Shown in pieces: positions 16,380 through 25,190 of a stretch of 64,000 bases of DNA. Within the stretch, counting starts at the first letter, position 1; every line of letters starts with the position of its first letter. The notes under the pieces were generated by a model. It saw only the letters and a list, made by a program, of their open reading frames with translations, was not told the origin of the DNA and did no database searches. The DNA lies in NCBI GenBank assembly GCA_964569085.1, contig CAZMTA010000011.1:1-64000 (forward strand). Direction: 5' to 3'. The position numbers and the translations under genes are program-made. This stretch comes from JAJCZZ01 sp964569085 (lineage in GTDB: Bacteria; Gemmatimonadota; Gemmatimonadetes; Longimicrobiales; Gaopeijiaceae).

Positions 16380-18835
16380 CGTTCGCGAAGAGACATCCCA
16401 GGTACCAGACCGGGAAGGCCCTCGCCCTGGCGGCGGCCTTCCTCGGTCTTTTGGTCGCAGGAGCCCCCGTCCCCCTGGCCGCACAGGCCCCCACCGGCGC
16501 CCAGCAGGGCGCCGGCCCCCAGCCCGTGGACACGGTGCTGGTGGAGGGGAACGCACGGGTCACCGCCGAGAGCGTGGTGGCCGTGTTCGGCATCGATCCC
16601 GGCCAGGAGATCACCTACCGCGACGTGCAGCGGGGGGTGAAGAGCCTGCTTTCCACGAACCAGTTCTCCGACGTGGTCGTGCGGGCCCGGGACCAGGGCG
16701 GACCGGTCATCCTGGTCGTGCAGGTGGAGGAGCGCCCGCTGGTGCGCACCGTCACCATCACCGGGCTCCAGCACGCGTCCGAGCGCGAGGTCCGGGACAC
16801 GACCGACCTGCGGGGCGGGCTGCCCTACCATCCCCAGAAGATCCTCGACGCCGAGGCCTTCATCCGCTCGGAGCTGGCCCGCCAGGGCATCCCCTTCGCC
16901 GAGATCGAGGAGCGCAGGGTCCCGGTGGCGGACGCCGAGAACGAGATCGACCTCTACCTCGACGTGACCGAGGGCCAGCGGGTGACCGTGGCCCAGGTCG
17001 CCTTCCGGGGGAACGAGGAGGTCTCCTCCGACGCCCTCCGCGAGGCCATGGTCACCAAGGGCGAGGGCTTCCTCTGGTTCCGGGACGGCTCGTACGACGA
17101 GCTCCGCCTGGAGACCGACCTCGAGGTGAGCCTGCCCCAGGCCTACCGGCGTCGGGGCTACCTCGACTTCGAGGTGGTGCACGACACGCTGGTCGTGGAC
17201 CCCGAGACCGGGAAGGCCCGCCTCGAGATCACCGTGGACGAGGGTCCGCAGTACCGGCTCGCCTCCTTCGAGATCGAGGGCAACACCCGCTTCGAGGACG
17301 ACCGGCTGGAGGGCTTCTTCCGGAACGAGGGGGGCGGCCTGCTCCGCACCCTCGGGCTCCGGGGCGGGGCCGCCGGCTCCGGGCAGGAGGGACAGCCCTT
17401 CGACGCCCAGGCCTTCAACGACGCCGTCATCTCGGTGCAGGAGCTCTACGCCAACGAGGGCTACCTCTACGCCCGCGTGGACCCGGTGGTGCGCCGCATC
17501 GAGACGCCCGACGGCCAGCCGCCCCAGGTGGCCGCCACGTGGCGGATCCAGGAGGGCGGCCCGGCGCTGGTGAACCGGGTGGCGATCCAGGGCAACGAGT
17601 ACACCCACGAATGGGTGATCCGGAACCGGATCTTCATCCTCCCCGGGGACGTGTACAGCCAGGACCGCGTCCTCCAGAGCTACCAGCAGATCTCCGGGCT
17701 CGGCTTCTTCGAGGCGCCGCTGCCTCCGCCGGACATCGAGCCGCTGGAGAACGGGGACGTGGACATCACGTTCAACGTGGTGGAGAAGCAGACCGGGTCC
17801 CTGAACTTCGGGACCTCCGTGGGCGGCGGCGTCGGGCTCTCCGGCTTCATCGGCTACGAGCAGCCCAACCTGTTCGGCCAGGCCAAGTCCGGAAGCGTGC
17901 GGTGGGACTTCGGGCGCTACCTGAACTCCTTCGAGCTCACGTACTCCGACCCGGCGCTCTTCCAGAGCCGCCTGTCGGGGACGATCTCCCTCTTCAACTC
18001 CCGGGACCGCTTCTTCCAGTTCGCCACCGGCCGTCGGAAGAGGCTGGGCGCGAACGTCCGGGTCGGCGTGCCGTGGCCGGGCTCCCGGGTGACCCGGGTC
18101 TTCTTCGGCTACGGGATCTCCCGCACCCGGTACGAGCAGTTCAACGACGCCGAGGACACGTCGCTCTTCGGGCGCCCGCCCGGCGTCCAGAGCCAGCTCT
18201 CGGTGAGCCTCACGCGGCAGACGCTGGACAGCCCCATCTTCCCGACGGTGGGCTCCCGGCAGAACCTGACGCTGGAGACCAACGGCGGCATCCTCGGCGG
18301 CGACGGGAACTTCACCCGGGCCCTGGCCGAGGGGGCCTGGTGGACGCCGGTGGGGCAGATCGGCGACGCTTCGGGCGGCGGACGGCCCATCCGCTTCGCG
18401 CTCGGGCTCAAGGTCAACGCCGGCGCCGTCTTCGGCGACGCAGGGGCCTTCCCGTTCGAGCGCTTCTGGATGGGCGGCGTGCAGTTCGGCCAGTCCCTCC
18501 GCGGCTACGACGAGACCAGCGTGACCCCGCTGGGGTTCTACCCGGAGCGGGACCGGTCCATCGCCGACATCCAGCGGCTGGGCGACGCGTTCCTCAAGGT
18601 GACGGCGGAGTATCAGCTCCGCCTGAACGACCAGATCTCGCTGGGCGCCTTCTACGACGCCGGGAACGTGTGGACGGATCCGAGCCGCATCGATCCGACC
18701 AGCCTCTTCCGGGGCGCCGGCTTCGGCATCCAGCTCGTGACGCCCTTCGGGCCCATCGGGCTGGACTACGCGTACGGCTTCGACCGGATCGTGCCGGGAT
18801 GGCAGTTCCACTTCCGCATGGGGCCGGGGATGTAG
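16376..18835 (+). CDS. bamA: Outer membrane protein assembly factor BamA
   Basis: BamA inserts beta-barrel proteins into the outer membrane. The GTG start overlaps the clpC stop (GTGA). A signal peptide runs to about residue 36 (PLAAQA). About five POTRA domains follow (residues 45-440), for example VEGNARVTAESV and FEIEGNTRFEDDRLEGFF. The C-terminal barrel (about 470-819) begins near GSLNFGTSVGGGVG and ends with aromatic-rich strands. At 819 aa it is typical. skp, lpxD and fabZ downstream match the classical bamA-skp-lpxD-fabZ-lpxA order of diderms. Confidence 0.96.
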   Translation: MTFAKRHPRYQTGKALALAAAFLGLLVAGAPVPLAAQAPTGAQQGAGPQPVDTVLVEGNARVTAESVVAVFGIDPGQEITYRDVQRGVKSLLSTNQFSDVVVRARDQGGPVILVVQVEERPLVRTVTITGLQHASEREVRDTTDLRGGLPYHPQKILDAEAFIRSELARQGIPFAEIEERRVPVADAENEIDLYLDVTEGQRVTVAQVAFRGNEEVSSDALREAMVTKGEGFLWFRDGSYDELRLETDLEVSLPQAYRRRGYLDFEVVHDTLVVDPETGKARLEITVDEGPQYRLASFEIEGNTRFEDDRLEGFFRNEGGGLLRTLGLRGGAAGSGQEGQPFDAQAFNDAVISVQELYANEGYLYARVDPVVRRIETPDGQPPQVAATWRIQEGGPALVNRVAIQGNEYTHEWVIRNRIFILPGDVYSQDRVLQSYQQISGLGFFEAPLPPPDIEPLENGDVDITFNVVEKQTGSLNFGTSVGGGVGLSGFIGYEQPNLFGQAKSGSVRWDFGRYLNSFELTYSDPALFQSRLSGTISLFNSRDRFFQFATGRRKRLGANVRVGVPWPGSRVTRVFFGYGISRTRYEQFNDAEDTSLFGRPPGVQSQLSVSLTRQTLDSPIFPTVGSRQNLTLETNGGILGGDGNFTRALAEGAWWTPVGQIGDASGGGRPIRFALGLKVNAGAVFGDAGAFPFERFWMGGVQFGQSLRGYDETSVTPLGFYPERDRSIADIQRLGDAFLKVTAEYQLRLNDQISLGAFYDAGNVWTDPSRIDPTSLFRGAGFGIQLVTPFGPIGLDYAYGFDRIVPGWQFHFRMGPGM

Positions 18836-19030
18836 GCTCCCCTCCTCCCCGGGAGGGGATGGACTCGACGGACGGGATGGCCCAGCTTATCAGGCTGTCC
18901 CCCCCGCCGGCGGAACACCGGAACATTGTCCCGGCCTACGGACTAGGATAGGCGCACCAGACACGTCGGTCCCCCACCCCCGCGTGGGCCCTCGGGGACC
19001 GTTCTCCCGCATCACCAGGAGCTTCGGCCC
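18836..19030 (+). other. 195-bp bamA-skp intergenic region
   Basis: No reading frame of note. It opens with a GC-rich palindrome (CCCCTCCTCCCCGGGAGGGG near 18841-18860). Further on is a short direct repeat GGAACA-CC-GGAACA (18912-18925), which recalls the GGAAC box of ECF sigma promoters, but no convincing -10 partner is visible. A ribosome binding site (AGGAG) precedes skp. Confidence 0.35.
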
Positions 19031-19573
19031 ATGCGACGCATTTCGTTCGCCCTCTTGGCGCTGGCCGCCTTCCTGACGGCCCCCTCGGTCGTCGAGGCCC
19101 AGTCGCCCAAGATCGGATACATCAACTCCCAGGAGATCCTCGCCAACGCCCCCGGCGCCACCCAGGCGCAGCAGGCGTTCGAGCAGGACCTCGCCCAGTA
19201 CGAGAGCGAGGCCCAGCAGCTCGAGCAGGAGCTCCAGAACATGCAGCAGGAGCTGGAGCAGCAGCGCCTGACGCTCTCGCCCGAGGCCCGTCGGGCCCGC
19301 GAGGAGCGGATCCGCCAGAAGGCCCAGGAGGCCCAGGCGCGCATGCAGCAGCTCGACCAGATGGCCGCCCAGCGGCGTCAGGAGCTGGTCCAGCCGGTCA
19401 TGGACCAGATCTCGGACGTCATCGAGGCGGTCCGGGAGGACGGCAACTACGCCTTCGTCTTCGACGTGGCCGCCGGCGCCATCGTGGCCGCCGACCCCAC
19501 GCTCGACCTCACCGACGAGGTGATCCGCCGGCTGCGGACCGACACCGCCGGCGCCGCCGGGGGTGACCGCTAG
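19031..19573 (+). CDS. OmpH/Skp family periplasmic chaperone
   Basis: Skp-type chaperones hold unfolded outer-membrane proteins on their way to BamA. The 180-residue protein has a signal peptide ending VVEAQS (about residue 24), then the conserved opening KIGYINSQEIL. A long Gln/Glu-rich coiled coil (about 45-125) contains the trimer tentacles. The C-terminal part returns to beta structure (NYAFVFDVAAGAIVAADPTLDLT), as in the family. An AGGAG box lies about 10 bp upstream of the ATG. Its position between bamA and lpxD is conserved in diderms. Confidence 0.92.
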   Translation: MRRISFALLALAAFLTAPSVVEAQSPKIGYINSQEILANAPGATQAQQAFEQDLAQYESEAQQLEQELQNMQQELEQQRLTLSPEARRAREERIRQKAQEAQARMQQLDQMAAQRRQELVQPVMDQISDVIEAVREDGNYAFVFDVAAGAIVAADPTLDLTDEVIRRLRTDTAGAAGGDR

Positions 19574-19604
19574 ACGCCGGAAACCGGTGACGGCATCCGC
19601 ACCC

Positions 19605-19641
19605 GCGAGCCCACGGGCGCCTCGAGCGCTCGTGGGCTCGC
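19605..19641 (+). terminator. Hairpin between skp and lpxD
   Basis: Arms 19605-19615 and 19631-19641 pair perfectly (11 bp), with an inner GCGC/GCGC extension (617-620 with 626-629). No T-tract follows, and the lpxD ribosome binding site (GGAGGAG) starts about 8 bp later. It may be an attenuator or mRNA processing and stability element rather than a full terminator. Confidence 0.45.
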
Positions 19642-19659
19642 TCCGTATGGAGGAGTCCC

Positions 19660-20766
19660 ATGGCTGAATCCGACGCGCCCCCCCACGCCCCCCGCGCGGC
19701 CGGGGAGGGGATGACGCTGGCCGAGGTGGCGGAGCGCACCGGAGGCCGACTGCACGACGCGGACCCGGAGCACCGGGTGGACGCGGTGGTCCCGGCGGCG
19801 GAGGCCGGCGAGAGCCGCCTCGGCTTCCTGGCGAGCCGGAAGTACGTGGACGAGGCCCGGTCCGGCCGGGGCGCCCTCCTGGTGGCCGAGGACCTGGCCG
19901 ACCAGGTGGAGGGCCGGCCGCGCGTGGTCGTGGCCGACGCCCACCGGGCCCTCCAGGCCCTCCTCACCGCGCTCTTCCCCCCGGTGCGCCCCGAGCCCGG
20001 CGTGCACCCGACGGCCGTGCTCGGCACCGGCGTGTCGCTGGGCGAGGGCGTCCACGTCGGTCCCTACGCCGTGCTCGAGGACGGCGCCCGGGTGGGCCCG
20101 GGCTCCAGCGTCGGCGCCCACGCCGTGGTGGGCCGGGACGCCGTGGTGGGCCGTGAGACGACGCTCCACCCCCACGTCGTCCTCTACCCCCGCACGGTGG
20201 TGGGCGACCGGTGCATCCTCCACGCCGGCGCCCGGCTGGGCGTGGACGGGTTCGGGTGGGCGGTGGTGGACGGCCTGCCGCGGAAGATGCCCCACGTGGG
20301 GCGCTGCGTGGTGGGGGACGACGTGGAGATCGGAGCCAACACCACCCTGGACCGGGGCTCCATCGGCGACACGCGGGTGGATGCCCACGCCAAGCTCGAC
20401 AACCTGGTCCACCTGGCCCACAACGTCCGTCTGGGGGGCGGCTCCATCCTGGCGGCGCTGGTGGGGATCGCCGGCTCGACCCGGGTGGGGAAGGGGGTCC
20501 TCATGGGAGGCCAGGCCGGCCTGATCAACCACATCGAGGTCGGGGACGGAGTCCAGATCGCCGCGGCGAGCAAGGTCCTGCGGGACGTGCCCGCCGGCGA
20601 GGTGGTCTCCGGGCACCCGGCGCGGCCGAACCGGGAGTACCTGCGCAAGCAGGCCCACGTCTCCCGTCTCCCCCGGCTCGTGGCCCGGGTGGAGGAGCTG
20701 GAGGCCCGCCTGGCCGCGCTGGAAGGCGCGGAGGACGGGGCCGGAGACGGGGGCGGGGCCGAGTGA
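19660..20766 (+). CDS. lpxD: UDP-3-O-(R-3-hydroxyacyl)-glucosamine N-acyltransferase LpxD
   Basis: LpxD adds the second acyl chain in lipid A synthesis. An N-terminal uridine-binding domain (about 15-110) is followed by a left-handed beta-helix of hexapeptide repeats (about 115-330) and a C-terminal coiled-coil tail. The catalytic His is in LVHLAHNVRLGG (about residue 254). The length (368 aa) is slightly above average. GGAGGAG lies a few bases before the ATG. It is 90 bp before lpxC-fabZ, with a possible promoter in between. Confidence 0.95.
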   Translation: MAESDAPPHAPRAAGEGMTLAEVAERTGGRLHDADPEHRVDAVVPAAEAGESRLGFLASRKYVDEARSGRGALLVAEDLADQVEGRPRVVVADAHRALQALLTALFPPVRPEPGVHPTAVLGTGVSLGEGVHVGPYAVLEDGARVGPGSSVGAHAVVGRDAVVGRETTLHPHVVLYPRTVVGDRCILHAGARLGVDGFGWAVVDGLPRKMPHVGRCVVGDDVEIGANTTLDRGSIGDTRVDAHAKLDNLVHLAHNVRLGGGSILAALVGIAGSTRVGKGVLMGGQAGLINHIEVGDGVQIAAASKVLRDVPAGEVVSGHPARPNREYLRKQAHVSRLPRLVARVEELEARLAALEGAEDGAGDGGGAE

Positions 20767-20772
20767 CGGGTG

Positions 20773-20802
20773 TTCGATCCTCGTCCCGCTTCTGGTTAGC
20801 TT
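20773..20802 (+). promoter_or_regulatory. Possible internal promoter before lpxC-fabZ
   Basis: TTCGAT (20773-20778) and TAGCTT (20797-20802) are 18 bp apart, in the 90-bp gap between lpxD and lpxC-fabZ. The -10 is identical to that proposed at 30617. The -35 is weak. Confidence 0.4.
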
Positions 20803-20856
20803 TCTCCGATTCGAGCACGACCTGACGACCCGGAAACGAAGGAACCGCCCCACCTC

Positions 20857-22146
20857 ATGAGCGCGCCCAAGCAGCAGACCCTCGGATCCAGCGTGAGCCT
20901 GGACGGCGTCGGCGTCCACTCCGGAGAGGAGGCGCGCCTCACGCTCCACCCGGCCGAGCCGGGACGGGGCATCGTCTTCCGGCGCTCGGACCTGGACGGC
21001 GAGCCCGAGATCCCCGCGGACCTGGACCACGTGGTGGCCACGGACCTGGGCACGACGCTCGGGCTCGACGAGGAGGTGCGCGTCCTCACCGTGGAGCACC
21101 TCATGGCCGCCCTCTCGAGCCAGGGCGTGGACAACGCGGTGGTGGAGCTCACCGGCCCGGAGATCCCCATCCGGGACGGGTCCTTCCAGGACTACGTGAA
21201 GGCGATCCGGGACGCCGGCGTGGTGGAGCAGGACGCCGACGCCCGCGTCATCGACCTCGTCGAGCCCGTGTCCGTGGAGGGCAGCGGAGGAGGCTCGTAC
21301 GTGGCCGCGCCCGCCGGGGCCCTCCGGGTCTCGGGAAGCATCGACTTCGATCATCCCGCCATCGGCCGCCAGTACGCGGCCTTCGAGCTCGGCGCCGATC
21401 GGTTCGCGGAGGACCTGGCGCCCGCCCGGACCTTCGGCTTCGTCACCCAGTGGGACGCGCTGCGGGAGCAGGGCCTGGCCCGGGGGGCGAACCTGGAGAA
21501 CACGGTGGTCCTGGACGACGGGGAGATCCTGACCGAGGACCTCCGCTTCCCCGACGAGTTCGTGCGCCACAAGATCGGCGACGTCCTCGGGGACCTGGCC
21601 CTCCTGGGGGGGCGCCTCCGCGCCCACGTGGTGGCGGAGCGGCCGAGCCACGCGGGGAACGTGGCGCTGGCCCGGGCCGTGGCCGACCACGTCCGGCGCT
21701 CGGGCCGCCAGGCGCGGGTGGACGCCGCCCAGATCATGCAGTACCTGCCCCACCGCTATCCGATGCTGCTGGTGGACCGCATCGTCGACTTCGAGGAGGG
21801 GAAGCGGATCGTCGGCATCAAGAACGTGACGATCAACGAGCCCTTCTTCCAGGGCCACTATCCGGGGCACCCCATCATGCCCGGGGTCCTCATCATCGAA
21901 GCCATGGCCCAGGTCGGCGGGCTGCTTCTGATGGACCACGTGGAGGAGCCGGAGAGCAAGGTCGTCTACTTCATGTCCCTCGACAACGTGAAGTGGCGTC
22001 GCCCGGTCACGCCCGGGGACACGCTGGTCTTCGAGCTGGAGATGGTCCAGTTCCGGCGCCACGTCTGCAAGATGCGCGGCCAGGCCTTCGTGGAGGGCAA
22101 CCTCGTGTCCGAGGCGGACCTCATGGCGAGGATCGTCGACAAGTGA
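20857..22146 (+). CDS. lpxC-fabZ: Fused LpxC deacetylase / FabZ dehydratase
   Basis: One polypeptide of 429 aa joins two enzymes. Residues 1-280 are LpxC, the zinc deacetylase committing step of lipid A, with metal ligands H81, H238 and D242 and the catalytic H265. Residues 290-429 are FabZ, the 3-hydroxyacyl-ACP dehydratase, with GHYPGHPIMPG and catalytic H338 and E348. Such fusions are known in Bacteroidetes and relatives. LpxC draws on the same 3-hydroxyacyl-ACP pool that FabZ drains, so fusion may balance lipid A against fatty acid synthesis. The linker is very short and the LpxC part is compact. The stop overlaps the lpxA GTG. Confidence 0.96.
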   Translation: MSAPKQQTLGSSVSLDGVGVHSGEEARLTLHPAEPGRGIVFRRSDLDGEPEIPADLDHVVATDLGTTLGLDEEVRVLTVEHLMAALSSQGVDNAVVELTGPEIPIRDGSFQDYVKAIRDAGVVEQDADARVIDLVEPVSVEGSGGGSYVAAPAGALRVSGSIDFDHPAIGRQYAAFELGADRFAEDLAPARTFGFVTQWDALREQGLARGANLENTVVLDDGEILTEDLRFPDEFVRHKIGDVLGDLALLGGRLRAHVVAERPSHAGNVALARAVADHVRRSGRQARVDAAQIMQYLPHRYPMLLVDRIVDFEEGKRIVGIKNVTINEPFFQGHYPGHPIMPGVLIIEAMAQVGGLLLMDHVEEPESKVVYFMSLDNVKWRRPVTPGDTLVFELEMVQFRRHVCKMRGQAFVEGNLVSEADLMARIVDK

Positions 22147-22946
22147 GCGACACGACGGTGGGTGAGCGGAAGGAGACGACGGTCCACCCCACGGCCATCG
22201 TCCACGAGGACGCCGAGCTGGGCGAGGGCGTGAGCGTGGGCCCCTGGGCGCTCGTCGGGCCCCGGGTACAGGTGGGCGACGGCACCGACATCGGCCCCCG
22301 GGTCCTGGTCGAGCAGGACACCGTGATCGGCCAGGACTGCCGCATCCACAACGCCGCCGTCCTCGGGACCGACCCCCAGGACATGAAGTACGACGGGGAA
22401 CGCACCACGCTGGAGATCGGGGACCGCACGGTCATCCGGGAGTTCGCCACGCTCAACCGGGGGACCACGGACGCCTGGCGCACCGTGGTGGGGAGCGACT
22501 GCCTCCTCATGGCCTACACCCACGTGGCCCACGACTGCAAGCTGGGGGATCACGTGATCCTCTCCAACGCGGTCAACATGGCCGGGCACATCCACATCGG
22601 GGACTGGGCCATCGTGGGCGGCGTCACGGCCATCCACCAGTTCGTCCGCATCGGCGACCACGCCTTCGTGGGCGGAGGGTCCCGCATCCCCCAGGACGTG
22701 CCGCCCTTCTTCCGGGTGGCGGGGAACCCCTCCAAGCTCTACGGCCTCAACAGCGTGGGGCTGGAGCGCCGGGGCTTCTCCGAGGAGACCCGGAAGGCGC
22801 TCAAGAAGGCGTATCGCCTCCTCTTCCACGGGAAGGAGCCCCTGACCCAGGCGCTCGCGACCGTGGAGCGGGAGGTGGCCGACCTCCCGGAAGTCCGTCA
22901 CCTGGTGGCCTTCATCCGCGCCAGCGAGCGCGGCGTGACCCAGTAG
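22143..22946 (+). CDS. lpxA: Acyl-[ACP]-UDP-N-acetylglucosamine O-acyltransferase LpxA
   Basis: LpxA performs the first acyl transfer of lipid A synthesis. The GTG at 22143 overlaps the previous stop (GTGA) and gives 267 aa beginning before the first hexapeptide coil (HPTAIVHEDAELGEG). The frame continues upstream but that part is a shadow of lpxC-fabZ. The catalytic His lies in THVAHDCKLG (about residue 130). The C-terminal helical domain (about 195-267) is present. It ends 7 bp before the oxidoreductase gene. Confidence 0.95.
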   Translation: MSDTTVGERKETTVHPTAIVHEDAELGEGVSVGPWALVGPRVQVGDGTDIGPRVLVEQDTVIGQDCRIHNAAVLGTDPQDMKYDGERTTLEIGDRTVIREFATLNRGTTDAWRTVVGSDCLLMAYTHVAHDCKLGDHVILSNAVNMAGHIHIGDWAIVGGVTAIHQFVRIGDHAFVGGGSRIPQDVPPFFRVAGNPSKLYGLNSVGLERRGFSEETRKALKKAYRLLFHGKEPLTQALATVEREVADLPEVRHLVAFIRASERGVTQ

Positions 22947-22953
22947 GCGGCCC

Positions 22954-23943
22954 GTGACCCGCCTGGGCGTCGTGGGGGTGGGGGCGCTGGGGCGCCACCA
23001 CGCCCGCATCCTGGCCTCGCTGGAGGGCGTGGAGATGGTGGGCGTCCACGATCGGGACGCCGCGCGCGCCCGGGCCGTGGGAGCCGAGCACGGCGTGCCC
23101 GTGCGCGACACCCTGGACGAGCTCCTGGAGGACGCCGAGGGCGTCGTGGTGGCCGTGCCCACCACCGCGCACGAGGAGGTGGCCGTGGCCGCCGCCGAGC
23201 GGGGCTGCGCCGTCCTGGTGGAGAAGCCCCTGGCGCCCGACGTGGCCGCCGCCGACCGGATCCTGGCCGCCGCGGAGGCCGCGGGGGTCGTGGTCCAGAC
23301 CGGCCATTCCGAGCGCTTCAACCCCGCCGTCGTGGCCGCCGCCGCCTACCTGGACGAGCCGCTCTTCGTCGAATCGCACCGCATGGCGCCCTTCAGCCCC
23401 CGGAGCACCGACGTGGCCGTCGTGCTCGACCTCATGATCCACGACGTGGACCTGGTCATGAGCCTGGTGGGTACGCCCCTCACGGAGCTGGCGGCCTCCG
23501 GCGTCCCCGTGCTCACGCCCAGCGTGGACATCGCCAACGCCCGCCTCTCCTTCGAGAGCGGAGCGGTGGCGAACCTCACGGCGAGCCGGGTCTCGGTGGA
23601 GCGGATGCGGAAGATCCGCCTCTTCCAGCGCTCGGGATACCTGAGCCTGAACCTGGCGGACGGCACCGGCGAGTTCCTGCGGCTGAAGCGGGAGCTGCCC
23701 GCCCTCTCCGGCATGGAGCCCGGCGGGCTCGCGGCGCTGGACCTCCACGAGATCGTGGAGCGGATCCCCCTGGAGGGGGACGGCGCCGAGCCCCTCCGCC
23801 TGGAGCTGGAGAACTTCCGGGACGCCGTGCGGGGCGAGGCGCCCCCGGCGGTGTCCGGCGCCGACGGACGCGCCGCCCTCCGAGTCGCCCTCGCCATTCA
23901 GGAACGGATCGAAGACCATGTCGTTGATACACACCCGGCGTAA
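22954..23943 (+). CDS. Gfo/Idh/MocA family NAD(P)-dependent oxidoreductase
   Basis: The protein has 329 aa. The Rossmann motif GVGALGRHHA is near residues 8-17 and the family motif EKPLAPD near 90-96. The C-terminal beta-sheet domain carries DLMIHDVDLV (about 160-169). It lies inside the lipid A operon between lpxA and lpxB. In Leptospira and Acidithiobacillus the related GnnA oxidises UDP-GlcNAc at C3 so that GnnB can make the 3-amino sugar. No aminotransferase is in the window, so a GnnA role is only a possibility. It overlaps the small membrane gene that follows by 26 bp. Confidence 0.88.
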   Translation: MTRLGVVGVGALGRHHARILASLEGVEMVGVHDRDAARARAVGAEHGVPVRDTLDELLEDAEGVVVAVPTTAHEEVAVAAAERGCAVLVEKPLAPDVAAADRILAAAEAAGVVVQTGHSERFNPAVVAAAAYLDEPLFVESHRMAPFSPRSTDVAVVLDLMIHDVDLVMSLVGTPLTELAASGVPVLTPSVDIANARLSFESGAVANLTASRVSVERMRKIRLFQRSGYLSLNLADGTGEFLRLKRELPALSGMEPGGLAALDLHEIVERIPLEGDGAEPLRLELENFRDAVRGEAPPAVSGADGRAALRVALAIQERIEDHVVDTHPA

Positions 23944-24052
23944 GCGGAAGAAGAGCTGGCTCGACACCCGGAAGGGGATGCCCATGGGGCGCCTCATGCT
24001 GCTCCTGATCGTGGTGGTCGGCGCCATCTGGTACCTCGGGTGGCGCTTCTGA
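23918..24052 (+). CDS. 44-residue single-pass membrane protein in the lpx operon
   Basis: An ATG at 23918 inside the end of the oxidoreductase gene, in a different frame, opens 44 codons to TGA at 24050-24052. The product has a strongly basic N-terminal part (RRKRKKSW) followed by a hydrophobic helix (LMLLLIVVVGAIWYLGW) and ends two residues later. That is a classic N-in small membrane protein. A purine-rich GGAACGGATCGAAG precedes the ATG. lpxB begins 7 bp after it. The function is unknown. Tight packing and a clean topology favour a real gene. Confidence 0.6.
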   Translation: MSLIHTRRKRKKSWLDTRKGMPMGRLMLLLIVVVGAIWYLGWRF

Positions 24053-24059
24053 CGCTCCG

Positions 24060-25190
24060 GTGAGCTCCCCGCCCACCATCCTGCTCCTGGCGGGAGAGGC
24101 GTCCGGGGACGACCACGGCGCGGCGGTGGCCCGGGCGCTGAAGGAGCGCCTGCCCGGCGTCCGCCTGGAAGGCCTAGGAGGCCCGGCCATGGCCGCCGAG
24201 GGCGTCGAGCTCATGGCCGGGCTGGACGACCTGGCCGTCATGGGCTTCGCCGAGGTCGTGCGGCACCTGGCGTTCTTCTGGAAGCTGGAGCGCCGCGTGA
24301 AGGCCCGGCTGGACCGGGGCGTCGACCTGGTCCTCCCGGTGGACTACCCTGGCTTCAACATGCGGATCATGACGGCCGCCCACGACCGCGGGATCCCGGT
24401 GCTGTGGTACATCGCGCCCCAGATCTGGGCGTGGAAGGAGGGGCGGGCCCGGACGCTGGCCGCCCAGGCCGACCGGGTGGCGGTCATCCTGCCCTTCGAG
24501 GTCGAACTCCTGGCCGAGGCCGGCGCCCGGGTGGGCTTCGTGGGCCACCCCCTCCTGGAGCGCCCCGACGACGTGCCGCCCCGGGACGCCTTCTGCGCCG
24601 CCGCCGGGCTGGACCCGGACCGGCCGATCCTGGGCCTCTTCCCGGGCTCCCGGAGCCAGGAGATCGAGCGCCACGGCGCCCTCTTCGCCGAGGCGGGGCG
24701 CCGGGTGGCCCGGGCCCGCCCCGACGTGCAGCTCGCCGTGGCGCGGGCCCCCACGCTCCCCGAGGGCGCCGTCGCGACGCTGGGCCTCCCGGTGGTGTCC
24801 GACGCCCGGGCCCTGCAGCGCCACAGCCGTGCCGCGCTGGTGAAGTCGGGAACCAGCACGCTGGAGACGGCGCTGGAAGGCACCCCGTTCGTCATGGCCT
24901 ACCGCACCAGCGCCCTCACCTACTGGCTGGCGCGACGGCTCGTGAAGGTGGACCACGTGGCCCTGGCCAACCTCGTGGCCGGCGAACGTGTGGTCCCCGA
25001 GCTCCTCCAGGGCGAGGCGACCCCCGAGGCGCTGGCCGAGGCGCTCCTCCCCCTCCTGGACGGGGAAAGCCCCGAGCGGGCGCGTCAGGAGGAGGGGCTG
25101 GCCCGGGTCCGCGGGGCCCTGGGCACGCCGGGCGCGTCGGCCCGGGTGGCCCGCATGGCGGTGGAGCTCCTGGAGGAGCGCGGGACGTGA
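24060..25190 (+). CDS. lpxB: Lipid-A-disaccharide synthase LpxB
   Basis: LpxB joins lipid X to UDP-diacylglucosamine to form the lipid A disaccharide. It has 376 aa and is GT19. The N-terminal LAGEASGDDHG (about residues 9-19) is diagnostic, followed by LGGPAMAAEGVEL. The middle has YIAPQIWAWKEGR, and the nucleotide-binding half has LGLFPGSRSQEI and later KSGTSTLETAL. The GTG start at 24060 is 7 bp after the small membrane gene. The stop overlaps the following GTG. The lpxH/lpxI step that makes lipid X is not encoded in the window. Confidence 0.95.
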   Translation: MSSPPTILLLAGEASGDDHGAAVARALKERLPGVRLEGLGGPAMAAEGVELMAGLDDLAVMGFAEVVRHLAFFWKLERRVKARLDRGVDLVLPVDYPGFNMRIMTAAHDRGIPVLWYIAPQIWAWKEGRARTLAAQADRVAVILPFEVELLAEAGARVGFVGHPLLERPDDVPPRDAFCAAAGLDPDRPILGLFPGSRSQEIERHGALFAEAGRRVARARPDVQLAVARAPTLPEGAVATLGLPVVSDARALQRHSRAALVKSGTSTLETALEGTPFVMAYRTSALTYWLARRLVKVDHVALANLVAGERVVPELLQGEATPEALAEALLPLLDGESPERARQEEGLARVRGALGTPGASARVARMAVELLEERGT

